Shown here piece after piece: positions 48,481-58,229 of a stretch of 64,000 nt of DNA. This DNA comes from Tenrec ecaudatus. Lineage: Eukaryota > Chordata > Mammalia > Afrosoricida > Tenrecidae. The stretch spans positions 1 through 64,000 of the forward strand of contig NW_027458578.1 of NCBI RefSeq assembly GCF_050624435.1. Reading direction: 5' to 3'. The stretch's first letter is position 1, and the number at the start of each line of letters is the position of its first letter. The notes below the pieces were generated by a model. That model did not search any database. It saw only the letters and a list, made by a program, of their open reading frames with translations, and was not told the origin of the DNA. A program made the translations under genes and the position numbers.

Positions 48481-49630
48481 TAAGCTTAGGGGTGCCCTAG
48501 CCTAAGGCTAGCGGAGCCCCAACCTAAGGCTAGGAGAGCCCTAGCCTTAGCCTAAGCCTAGGGGTTCCCTAGCCTAAGGCTAGGGTACCCCTAGCCTAAG
48601 GCTAGGGGAGCCCTAGCCTTAGCCTAAGCCTAACAGTGCCGTAGCTTAAGGCTAGGGGAGCGTTACCCTTAGCCTAAGCCTAGGGGTGCCCTAACCTAAG
48701 GCTAGGGGAGCCCTAGCGTAAGGCTAGGGGAGCCCTAGCCTTAGCCTAATCCTAGCAGTGCCCTATCCTAAGGCTAGGGGAGCACTAGCCTAAGGCTAGG
48801 GGAGCCCTAGCCTTAGCCTAAGCCTAGGGGTGCTCTAGCCTAAGGTTAGGGGAACACTAGCCTAAGGCTCGGGGAGCCCTAGCCTAAGCCTAGGGGTGCC
48901 CTTACCTAACGCTAGGGGAACGCTAGCCTAAGCCAAGGAGTGCACTAGCTTAAAGCTAAGAGAGCCCTAGCCTAAGGCTAGGGGAGCCCTAGCCTTAGCC
49001 TAAACCTAGGGATGCCCTAGCCTAAGGCTAGGGGAGCCCTAGGCTTAGCCTAAGCCTAGGGGAGCCCTAGCCTAAGGCTAAGGGAGCCCTAGCCTAAGGC
49101 TAGGGGTGTCCTAGCCTAGCCTAAACCTAGGGGTGCCCTAGCCTAAGGATAGGGGTGACCTAGCCTTAGCCAAAGCCTTGGGGTGCCCTAGCCTATGGCT
49201 AGGGGAGCCCTAGCCTTAGCCTAAGCCTAGGGGTGCCCTAGCCTAAGGCTAGGGGAGCGTTAGCCTTAGCCTAAGCCTAGGGTTACCCTAACCTAACCTA
49301 GGGGAGCCCTAGCGTAAGGCTAGAGAGCCCTAGCCTTAGCCTAAGCCTAGCGGTGCCCTAGCCTGTGGCTAGGGGAGCCCTAGCCTTAGCCTAAGCCTAG
49401 GGGTGCTCTAGCTTAAGGTTAGGGGAACACTAGCCTAAGGCTCGGGGAGCCCTTACCTAAGCCTAGGGGTGCCCTTACCAAACGTTGGCGGAGTGCTAGC
49501 CTACGCTTAGGAGTGCCCTAGCCTAAGGCTAGGGGACCCCTAGCTTAAGGCTAGCGGTGCCCTAGCCTAAGGCCAGGGGAGCACTAGCCTAAGGCTAAGG
49601 GAGCCCTAGCCTTAGCCTAAGCTTAGGGGA
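48481..49630. repeat. Diverged satellite stretch between HOR domains
   Basis: Ordinary A and B monomers, but with more private single-base variants than the surroundings and no long tandem partner that I could find. Examples are CCTAACAGTGCC near 48,630, CCTAGCAGTGCC near 48,753, CCAAGGAGTGCAC near 48,934, CCTGTGGC near 49,363 and CCAAACGTTGGCGG near 49,478. It probably marks older sequence not recently homogenised. No gene or foreign insert is visible. Confidence 0.7.
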
Positions 49631-51107
49631 GCCCTCGCCTAAGGCTAAGGGAGCCCTAACCTAAGGCTAGGGGAGCCCTAGCATAGCCTAAACGTAGGGG
49701 TGCCCTAGCCTAAGGCTAGGGGAGCCCTAGCCTTAGCCAAAGCCTTGGGGTGCCCTAGCCTATGGCTAGGGGATCCCTAGCTTTAGCCTAAGCCTAGGGG
49801 TGCCCCAGCCTAAGGCTAGGGGAGCCCTAGCCTAAGGCTAGCGGAGCCGTAGCCTAAAGCTAGGGGAGCCCTAGCCTAAGGCTAGGTGTGCCCTAGCATA
49901 AGGTTAGGGGAGCCCTAGCATAAGGCTAGGGGAGCCCTAGCCTAAGTCTAGGGGAGTCCTAGACTTAGCCTAAGCCTAGGGGTGCCCTAGCCTAAGTCTA
50001 TGGGAGCCCTAACATAAGGCTAGGGGAGACCTAGCATTAGCCTAGGGGAGCCCTAGCCTAAGGCTAGGGGAGCCCTAGCCTTAGCCTAAGCCTAGGGGAG
50101 CCCTAGCCGAAGGCTAGGGGAGCCCTAGCCTAAGGCTAGGGGAGCCCTAGCCTTAGCCTAAGCCTAGGGGTGCCCTAGCCTAAGGCTAGGGGAGCCCTAA
50201 CCTAAGGCTAGGGGAGCCATAGCCTTAGCCTAAGCCTAGGGGTGCCCTAGCCTAAGTCTAGGGGAGCCCTAGCCTTAGCCTAAGCCTAGGGGTGCCCTAG
50301 CCTAAGTCTAGGGGAGCCCTAACCTAAGGCTAGGGGAGCCCTAGCCTTAGGCTAAGCCTAGGGGAGCCCTAGCCGAAGCCTAGGGGAGCCCTAGCCTAAG
50401 GCTAGGGGAGCCCTAGCCTTAGCCTAAGCCTAGGGGTGCCCTAGCCTAAGGCTAGGGGAGCCCTAACCTAAGGCTAGGGGAGCCATAGCCTTAGCCTAAG
50501 CCTAGGGGTGCCCTAGCCTAAGTCTAGGGGAGCCCTAGCCTTAGCCTAAGCCTAGGGGTGCCCTACCCTAAGTCTAGGGGAGCCCTAACCTAAGGCTAGG
50601 GGAGACCTAGCCTTAGCCTAGGGGAGCCCTAGCCTAAGGCTAGGGGAGCTCTAGCCTAAGGCTAGGGGTGCCCTAGCCTAAGGCTAGAGGAGCCCTAGCC
50701 TAAGGCTAGGGGAGCCCTAGCCTTAGTCTAAGCCTAGGGGTGCCCTAGCCTAAGTCTAGGGGAGCCCTAGCCTTAGCCTAAGCCTAGGGGTGCCCTAGCC
50801 TAAGGCTAGGGGAGCCCTAGCCTTAGCCTAAGCCTAAAAGTACCCTAGTCTAAGGCTAGGGGAGCGCTAGCCTTAGGCTAAGTAAAGGGGTTCCCTAACC
50901 TAAGGCTAGAAAAGCCTTAGCCTAAGGCTACGGGAGCTCTAACCTAAGGCTAGGGGAGCACTAGCCTTAGCCTAAGCCTAGGGGAGCCCTAGCCAAAGGC
51001 TAGGGGAGCTCTAGACTTAGCCTAAGATTAGGGATGCCCTAGCCTAAAGCTAGGGGAGCCCTATCCTTAGCCTAAGCCTAGGGGTGCCCTAACGTAAGGC
51101 TAGGGGA
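49631..51107. repeat. 1,477-bp HOR, unit 1
   Basis: Three tags give the same spacing: GCCCTCGCC at 49,631 and 51,108, GCATAGCCTAAACG at 49,681 and 51,158, and AGTAAAGGGG at 50,881 and 52,358. The last is part of the landmark of the right-hand zone, followed by TTCCCTAACC and a GCTAGAAAAG word. Inside the unit a shorter doubling of B and A units with AAGTCTAGGGG is visible near 50,220-50,580. Confidence 0.92.
50860..50920 (+). repeat. Landmark block (AAGTAAAGG, then TAGAAAAG) of the HORs
   Basis: The most distinctive variant group in the array. A B monomer ending in CTTAGGCTAAGTAAAGGGG is followed by TTCCCTAACC and an A monomer with TAGAAAAGCC. Positions of the AGTAAAGG or AGCAAAGG core are 50,881, 52,358, 53,675, 54,874, 55,722 (AGTAATGG), 58,337, 59,751, 61,052, 61,609, 62,427 and 63,760. 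A related left-hand form (CTTAGCCAAAGCC or a close variant, then GGGTAGAAAAGCC) is at 36, 9,996, 16,348, 21,105, 25,097 and 28,877. I found none between about 28.9 and 50.8 kb. It is a useful ruler for HOR units; I see no evidence of function. Confidence 0.85.
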
Positions 51108-52584
51108 GCCCTCGCCTAAGGCTAAGGGAGCCCTAACCTAAGGCTAGGGGAGCCCTAGCATAGCCTAAACGTAGGGGTGCCCTAGCCTAAGACTAGGGGA
51201 GCCCTAGCCTTAGCCAAAGCCTTGGGGTGCCCTAGCCTATGGCTAGGGGATCCCTAGCTTTAGCCTAAGCCTAGGGGTGCCCCAGCCTAAGGCTAGGGGA
51301 GCCCTAGCCTAAGGCTAGCGGAGCCGTAGCCTAAAGCTAGGGGAGCCCTAGCCTAAGGCTAGGTGTGCCCTAGCATAAGGTTAGGGGAGCCCTAGCATAA
51401 GGCTAGGGGAGCCCTAGCCTAAGTCTAGGGGAGTCCTAGACTTAGCCTAAGCCTAGGGGTGCCCTAGCCTAAGTCTATGGGAGCCCTAACATAAGGCTAG
51501 GGGAGACCTAGCATTAGCCTAGGGGAGCCCTAGCCTAAGGCTAGGGGAGCCCTAGCCTTAGCCTAAGCCTAGGGGAGCCCTAGCCGAAGGCTAGGGGAGC
51601 CCTAGCCTAAGGCTAGGGGAGCCCTAGCCTTAGCCTAAGCCTAGGGGTGCCCTAGCCTAAGGCTAGGGGAGCCCTAACCTAAGGCTAGGGGAGCCATAGC
51701 CTTAGCCTAAGCCTAGGGGTGCCCTAGCCTAAGTCTAGGGGAGCCCTAGCCTTAGCCTAAGCCTAGGGGTGCCCTAGCCTAAGTCTAGGGGAGCCCTAAC
51801 CTAAGGCTAGGGGAGCCCTAGCCTTAGCCTAAGCCTAGGGGAGCCCTAGCCGAAGCCTAGGGGAGCCCTAGCCTAAGGCTAGGGGAGCCCTAGCCTTAGC
51901 CTAAGCCTAGGGGTGCCCTAGCCTAAGGCTAGGGGAGCCCTAACCTAAGGCTAGGGGAGCCATAGCCTTAGCCTAAGCCTAGGGGTGCCCTAGCCTAAGT
52001 CTAGGGGAGCCCTAGCCTTAGCCTAAGCCTAGGGGTGCCCTAGCCTAAGTCTAGGGGAGCCCTAACCTAAGGCTAGGGGAGACCTAGCCTTAGCCTAGGG
52101 GAGCCCTAGCCTAAGGCTAGGGGAGCTCTAGCCTAAGGCTAGGGGTGCCCTAGCCTAAGGCTAGAGGAGCCCTAGCCTAAGGCTAGGGGAGCCCTAGCCT
52201 TAGTCTAAGCCTAGGGGTGCCCTAGCCTAAGTCTAGGGGAGCCCTAGCCTTAGCCTAAGCCTAGGGGTGCCCTAGCCTAAGGCTAGGGGAGCCCTAGCCT
52301 TAGCCTAAGCCTAAAAGTACCCTAGTCTAAGGCTAGGGGAGCGCTAGCCTTAGGCTAAGTAAAGGGGTTCCCTAACCTAAGGCTAGAAAAGCCTTAGCCT
52401 AAGGCTACGGGAGCTCTAACCTAAGGCTAGGGGAGCACTAGCCTTAGCCTAAGCCTAGGGGAGCCCTAGCCAAAGGCTAGGGGAGCTCTAGACTTAGCCT
52501 AAGATTAGGGATGCCCTAGCCTAAAGCTAGGGGAGCCCTATCCTTAGCCTAAGCCTAGGGGTGCCCTAACGTAAGGCTAGGGGA
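51108..52584. repeat. 1,477-bp HOR, unit 2
   Basis: Tandem copy of the previous unit with no net length change. Seen differences are single bases, such as AAGACTAGGGG near 51,190 for AAGGCTAGGGG, and GGCTAAGCC near 50,353 in unit 1 against GCCTAAGCC near 51,830 here. The junction at about 51,108 follows CCTAACGTAAGGCTAGGGGA. Unit 2 ends in the same phrase at 52,584 and is then followed by GCCATAGCC instead of GCCCTCGCC. Confidence 0.92.
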
Positions 52585-54770
52585 GCCATAGCCTAAGGCT
52601 TGGGGAGCGCTAGCCTAAGCCTAGGGGAGCCCTAGCCAAAGGCTACGGGAGCCCTAACCTAAGTCTAGGGATGCACTAACCTTAGCCTAAGCCTAGGGGT
52701 GCCCTAGCCTAAGGCTAAGGGAGCCCTAGCCTTAGCCTAAGCCTATGTGTGCCCTAGCCTAATGTTAGGGGAGCCCTAACCTAAGCCTAGGGGTGCCCTA
52801 GCCTAAGGCTAGGGGAGCCCTAGCGTAAGGCTATTGGAGCCCTAGCCTTAGGCTAAGCCTAGGGGTGCCCTAGCCTAAGGCTAGGGGAGCCCTAGTCTAA
52901 GGCTAGGGGAGCGCTAGCCTAAGCCTAAGCTTAGGGGTCCCCTTACCTAAGGCTAGGGAGCCCTAGCCTTAGCCTAAGCCTAGGGGTGCCCTAGCCTAAG
53001 TCTAGGGGAGCCCTAGCCTTAGCCTAAGCCTAGGGGTGAACTAGCCTAAGGCTAGGGGAGCCCTAACCTAAGGCTAGGGGAGCCATAGCCTTAGCCTAAG
53101 CCTAGGGGTGCCCTAGCCTAAGTCTAGGGGAGCCCTAGCCTTAGCCTAAGCCTAGGGGTGCCCTAGCCTAAGTCTAGGGGAGCCCTAACCTAAGGCTAGG
53201 GGAGCCCTAGCCTTAGCCTAAGCCTAGGGGAGCCCTAGCCAAAGCCTAGGGGAGCCCTAGCCTAAGGCTAGGGGAGCCATAGCCTTAGCCTAAGCCTAGG
53301 GGTGCCCTAGCCTAAGTCTAGGGGAGCCCTAGCCTTAGCCTAAGCCTAGGGGTGCCCTAGCCTAAGTCTAGGGGAGCCCTAACCTAAGGCTAGGGGAGAC
53401 CTAGCCTTAGCCTAGGGGAGCCCTAGCCTAAGGCTAGGGGAGCTCTAGCCTAAGGCTAGGGGTGCCCTAGCCTAAGGCTAGAGGAGCCCTAGCCTAAGAC
53501 TAGGGGAGCCCTAGCCTTAGTCTAAGCCTAGGGGTGCCCTAGCCTAAGTCTAGGGGAGCCCTAGCCTTAGCCTAAGCCTAGGGGTGCCCTAGCCTAAGGC
53601 TAGGGGAGCCCTAGCCTTAGCCTAAGCCTAAAAGTGCCCTAGTCTAAGGCTAGGGGAGCGCTAGCCTTAGGCTAAGTAAAGGGGTTCCCTAACCTAAGGC
53701 TAGAAAAGCCTTAGCCTAAGGCTACGGGAGCTCTAACCTAAGGCTAGGGGAGCACTAGCCTTAGCCTAAGCCTAGGGGAGCCCTAGCCAAAGGCTAGGGG
53801 AGCTCTAGACTTAGCCTAAGATTAGGGATGCCCTAGCCTAAAGCTAGGGGAGCCCTATCCTTAGCCTAAGCCTAGGGGTGCCCTAACGTAAGGCTAGGGG
53901 AGCCATAGCCTAAGGCTTGGGGAGCGCTAGCCTAAGCCTAGGGGAGCCCTAGCCTAAGGCTACGGGAGCCCTAACCTAAGTCTAGGGATGCACTAACCTT
54001 AGCATAAGCCTAGGGGTGCCCTAGCCTAAGGCTAAGGGAGCCCTAGCCTTAGCCTAAGCCTATGTGTGCCCTAGCCTAATGTTAGGGGAGCCCTAACCTA
54101 AGCCTAGGGGTGCCCTAGCCTAAGGCTAGGGGAGCCCTAGCGTAAGGCTATTTGAGCCCTAGCCTTAGCCTAAGCCTAGGGGTGCCCTAGCCTAAGGCTA
54201 GCGGAGCCCTAGCCTTAGCCTAAGCCTAGGGGTGCCCTAGCCTAAGGCTAGGGGAGCCCTAGTCTAAGGCTAGGGGAGCGCTAGCCTAAGCCTAGGGGAG
54301 CCCTAACCTAAGGCTAGGTGTGCCCTAGCCTAAGGTTAGGGGAGCCCTAGCATAAGGCTAGGGAGCCCTAGCCTAAGTCTAAGGGAGTCCTAGATTTAGC
54401 CTAATTCTAGGGGTGCCCTAGTCTAGGCTAGGGGAGCCCTAACCTAAGGCTAGGGGAGCCCTAGCCTAAGCCTAAGCCTAGGGGTGCCCTAGCCTAAGGC
54501 TAGGGGAGCCCTAGCATTACCCTAAGCCTAACAGTGCCATAGCCTAAGACTAGGGGAGCGCTAGCCTTAGCCTAAGCCTAGGGGTCCCCTTACCTAAGGC
54601 TAGGGAGCCCTAGCCTTAGCCTAAGCCTAGGGGAGCCCTAGCCTAAGCCTAAACTTAGGGGTGCCCTAGCCTAAGGCTAGGGGAGTCCTAGCCTTAGCCT
54701 AAGCCTAGGGGTGCCCTAGCCTAAGCCTAGAGGAGCAATAGCCTAAGTCTAGGGGAGCCCTAGCCTTAGC
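52585..54770. repeat. 1,317-bp HOR and its altered partner
   Basis: The tag GCCATAGCCTAAGGCTTGGGG occurs at 52,585 and 53,902 and the AGTAAAGG landmark at 52,358 and 53,675, both 1,317 bp apart. After 53,902 the second copy follows for a few hundred bases (AAGTCTAGGGATGCAC; GGCTATTTGAGCC near 54,147 for GGCTATTGGAGCC near 52,831). It then picks up a block with CCTAGCATAAGG and CCTAATTCTAGGGG, so the next landmark comes after only 1,199 bp. Confidence 0.8.
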
Positions 54771-57700
54771 CTAAGCTTAGGGGTGCCCTAGCCTAAGTCT
54801 AGGGGAGCCCTAGCCTTAGCCTAAGCCTAGGGGTGCCCTAGCCTAAGGCTAGAGGAGCGCTAGCCTTAGGCTAAGTAAAGGGGTTCCCTAACCTAAGGCT
54901 AGAAAAGTCTTAGCCTAAGGCTACGGGAGCTCTGACCTAAGGCTAGGGGAGCACTAGCCTTAGCCAAAGCCTAGGGGAGCCCTAGCCAAAGGCTAGGGGA
55001 GCTCTAGACTTAGCCTAAGACTAGGGATGCCCTAGCCTAAAGCTAGGGGAGCCCTAGCCTTAGCCTAAGCTTAGGGGTGCCATAACGTAAGGCTAGGGGA
55101 TCCCTAGCCTAAGGCTAGGGGAGCGCTAGCCTTAGCCTAAGCCTAGGGGTGCCCGAAACTCAGGCTAGGGGAACCCTAGCCTTAGCCTAAGCCTAGGGGT
55201 TCCCTAGCCGAAGCCTAGGGGAGCCATAGCCTAAGGCTTGGGGAGCGCTAGCCTAAGCCTAGGGGAGCCCTAGCCTAAGGCTACGGGAGCCCTAACCTAA
55301 GTCTAGGGGTGCACTAACCTTAGCCTAAGCCTAGGGGTGCCCTAGCCTAAGGCTAGGGGAGCCCTAGCCTTAGCCTAAGCCTAGGTGTGCCCTAGCCTAA
55401 GGTTAGGGGTGCCCTAGCCTAAGGCTAGGGGAGCCCTAACCTAAGGCTATTGGAGCCCTAGCCTTAGGCTAAGCCTAGGGGTGCCCTAGCCTAAGGCTAG
55501 GGGAGCCTTAGCCTAAGTCTTAGGGAGCCCTAGCCTTAGCCTAAGCCTAGGGGAGCCCTAGCCTTAGCCTAAGCCTAGGGGTGCCCTAGCTTAAGGCTAG
55601 GGGAGCCCTAGCCTTAGCCTAAGCCTAGGGGTGCCCTAGCCTAAGGCTAGGGGAGCCCTAGCCTTAGCCTAAGCCTAACAATGCCCTAACCTAAGGCTAG
55701 GGGAGCGCTAGCCTTAGGCTAAGTAATGGAGTTCCCTAACTTAAGGCTAGAAAAGCCCTAGCCTAAGGCTAGGGGAGCCCTAGCCTAAGCCTAAGCCTAG
55801 GGGTGCCATAGTCTAAGTCTAGGGGAGCCCTAACCTAAGGCTAGGGGAGACCTAGCCTTAGCCTAGGGGAGCCCTAGCCTAAGCCTAGGGGAGCCCTAGC
55901 CTAAGCCTAGGGGAGCCCTAGCCTAAGGCTAGGGGAGCCCTAGCCTAAGCCTAGGGGAGCCCTAGGCTTAGCCTAAGCCAAGGGGTGCCCTAGCCTAAGG
56001 CTAGGGGAGCCCTAACCTAAGGCTAGGGGAGCCCTAACCTTAGCCTAAGCCTAGGGGTACCCTAGCCTAAGGCTAGGGGAGCCCTAGCCTTAGCCTAAGC
56101 CTAGGGGTGCCCTAGCCTTAGGCTAGGGGAGCTCTACCCTAAGGCTAGGGGAGCCCTACCTAAGCCTAGGGGTGCCCTAGCCTAAGGCTACGGGAGCCCT
56201 AGCCTTAGCCTAAACTTAGGGGTGCCCTAGCCTAAGGCTAGGGGAGTCCTAGCCTTAGCCTAAGCCTAGGGGTGCCCTAGCCTAAGGCTAGAGGAGCCCT
56301 AGCCTAAGTCTAGGGGAGCCCTAGCCTTAGCCTAAGCCTAGGGGTGCCCTAGCCTAAGGCTAGGGGAGCTCTAGACTTAGCCTAAGACTAGGGATGCCAT
56401 AGCCTAAAGCTAGGGGAGCCCTAGCCTTAGCCTAAGCCTAGGGGTGCCCTAACGTAAGGCTAGGGGAGCCATAGCCTAAGGCTTGGGGAGCGCTAGCCTT
56501 AGCCTAAGCCTAGGGGTGCCCTAACGTAAGGCTAGGGGATCCCTAGCCTAAGGCTAGGGGAGCGCTAGCCTTAGCCTAAGCCTAGGGGTGCCCGAAACTC
56601 AGGCTAGGGGAGCCCTAGCCTTAGCCTCAGCCTAGGGGTTCCCTAGACGAAGGCTAGGGGAGCCATAGCCTAAGGCTTGGGGAACGCTAGCCTAAGCCTA
56701 GGGGAGCTCTAGCCTAAGGCTACGGGAGCCCTAACCTAAGTCTAGGGGTGCACTAACCTTAGCCTAAGCCTAGGGGCGCCCTAGCCTAAGGCTAGGGGAG
56801 CCCTAGCCTTAGCCTAAGCCTAGGTGTGCCCTAGCTTAAGGTTAGGGGAGCCCTCGCCTAAGGCTAGGGGAGCCCTAACCTAAGCCTAGGGGTGCCCTAG
56901 CCTAAGGCTAGATGAGCCCTACCCTAAGGCTATTGGAGCCCTAGCCTTAGGCTAAGCCTAGGGGTGCCCTAGCCTAAGGCTAGGGGAGCCTTAGCCTAAG
57001 TCTTAGGGAGCCCTAGCCTTAGCCAAGCCTAGGGGAGCCCTAGCCTTAGACTAAGCCTAGGGGTGCCCTAGACTAAGGCTAGGGGAGCCCTAACCTAAGG
57101 ATAGGGGTGCCCTAACCTTAGCCTAAGCCTAGGGGTGCCCTAGCCTATGGCTAGGGTAGCCGTAGCCTTAGCCTAAGCCTAGGTGTGCCCTAGCCTAAGG
57201 TTTGGGGAGCCCTGGCCTAAGGCTAGGGGAGCCCTAACCAAAGCCTAGGGGTGCCCTAGCCTAAGGCTAGGGGAGCCCAAGCCTAAGGCTAGGGGAGCCC
57301 TAGCCTTAGCCTAAGCCTAGGGGTGCCCTAGCCTAAGACTAGGGGAGCCCTAGCCTTAGCCTAAGCCTAGGGGTGCCCTAGCCTAAGGCTAGGGGAGCCC
57401 TAGCCTAAGGCTAGGGGAGCCCTAGCCTAAGCCTAGGGGAGCCCTAGCCTAAGGCTAGGTGTGCCCTAGCCTAAGGTTAGGGGAGCCCTAGCATAAGGCT
57501 AGGGGAGCCCTAACCTATGTCTAAGGGAGTCCTAGATTTAGCCTAATCCTAGGGGTGCCCTATCCTAGGCTAGGGGAGCCCTAACCTAAGGCTAGGGGAG
57601 CCCTAGCCTTAGTCTAAGCCTAGGGGGTGCCCTAGCCTAAGGCTAGGGGACCCCTAACTTTAAGCTAGAGGAGCCCTAGCCTTAGCCTAAGCCTAGGGGT

Positions 57701-58229
57701 GCCCTAGCCTAAGGCTAGGGGAGCCCTAGCCTTAGCCTATGCCTAACAGTGCCGTAGCCTAAGGCTAGGGGAGCGCTAGCCTTAGCCTAAGCCTAGGGGT
57801 GCCCTAACCTAAGGCTAGGGGAGGCCTAGCCTAAGGCTAGGGGAGCCCTAGACTTAGCCTAAGCCTAGGGGTGCCCTAACCTAAGGCTAGGGGAGCCCTA
57901 ACCTAAGGCTAGGGAGCCATAGCCTTAGCCTAAGCCTAGGGGTGGCCTAGCCTAAGGCTAGGGGAGCCCTAGCCCAAGGCTAGTGGAGCACTAGCCTAAG
58001 GCTAGAGGAGCCCTAGCCTTAGCCTAAGCCTAGAGGTGCCCTATCCTAAGGCTAGGGGAGCACTAGCCTAAGGCTAGGGGAGCCCTAGCCTTTGCCTAAG
58101 CCTAGGTGTGCTCTAGCCTAAGGTTAGGGAAAAAATAGTCTAAGGCTAGGGGAGCCATAGCCTAAGTTTCGGGGATCCCTAGCCTAAGGCTACGGTAACC
58201 CTAGCCTAAGCCTAGGAGGGCCCTAGCCT
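54771..58229. repeat. 3.46-kb HOR, unit 1 (right-hand zone)
   Basis: Landmarks at 54,874 (AGTAAAGG) and 55,722 (the AGTAATGG variant). The tag CGAAACTCAGG occurs at 55,154 and 56,593. The landmark and the first of these tags recur 3,463 bp later (58,337 and 58,617); the second recurs after 3,510 bp (60,103). Up to about 57,178 the order is shared with 58,230-60,690, with some monomer groups rearranged. From about 57,230 to 58,210 it matches 62,800-63,600 instead. Confidence 0.78.
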
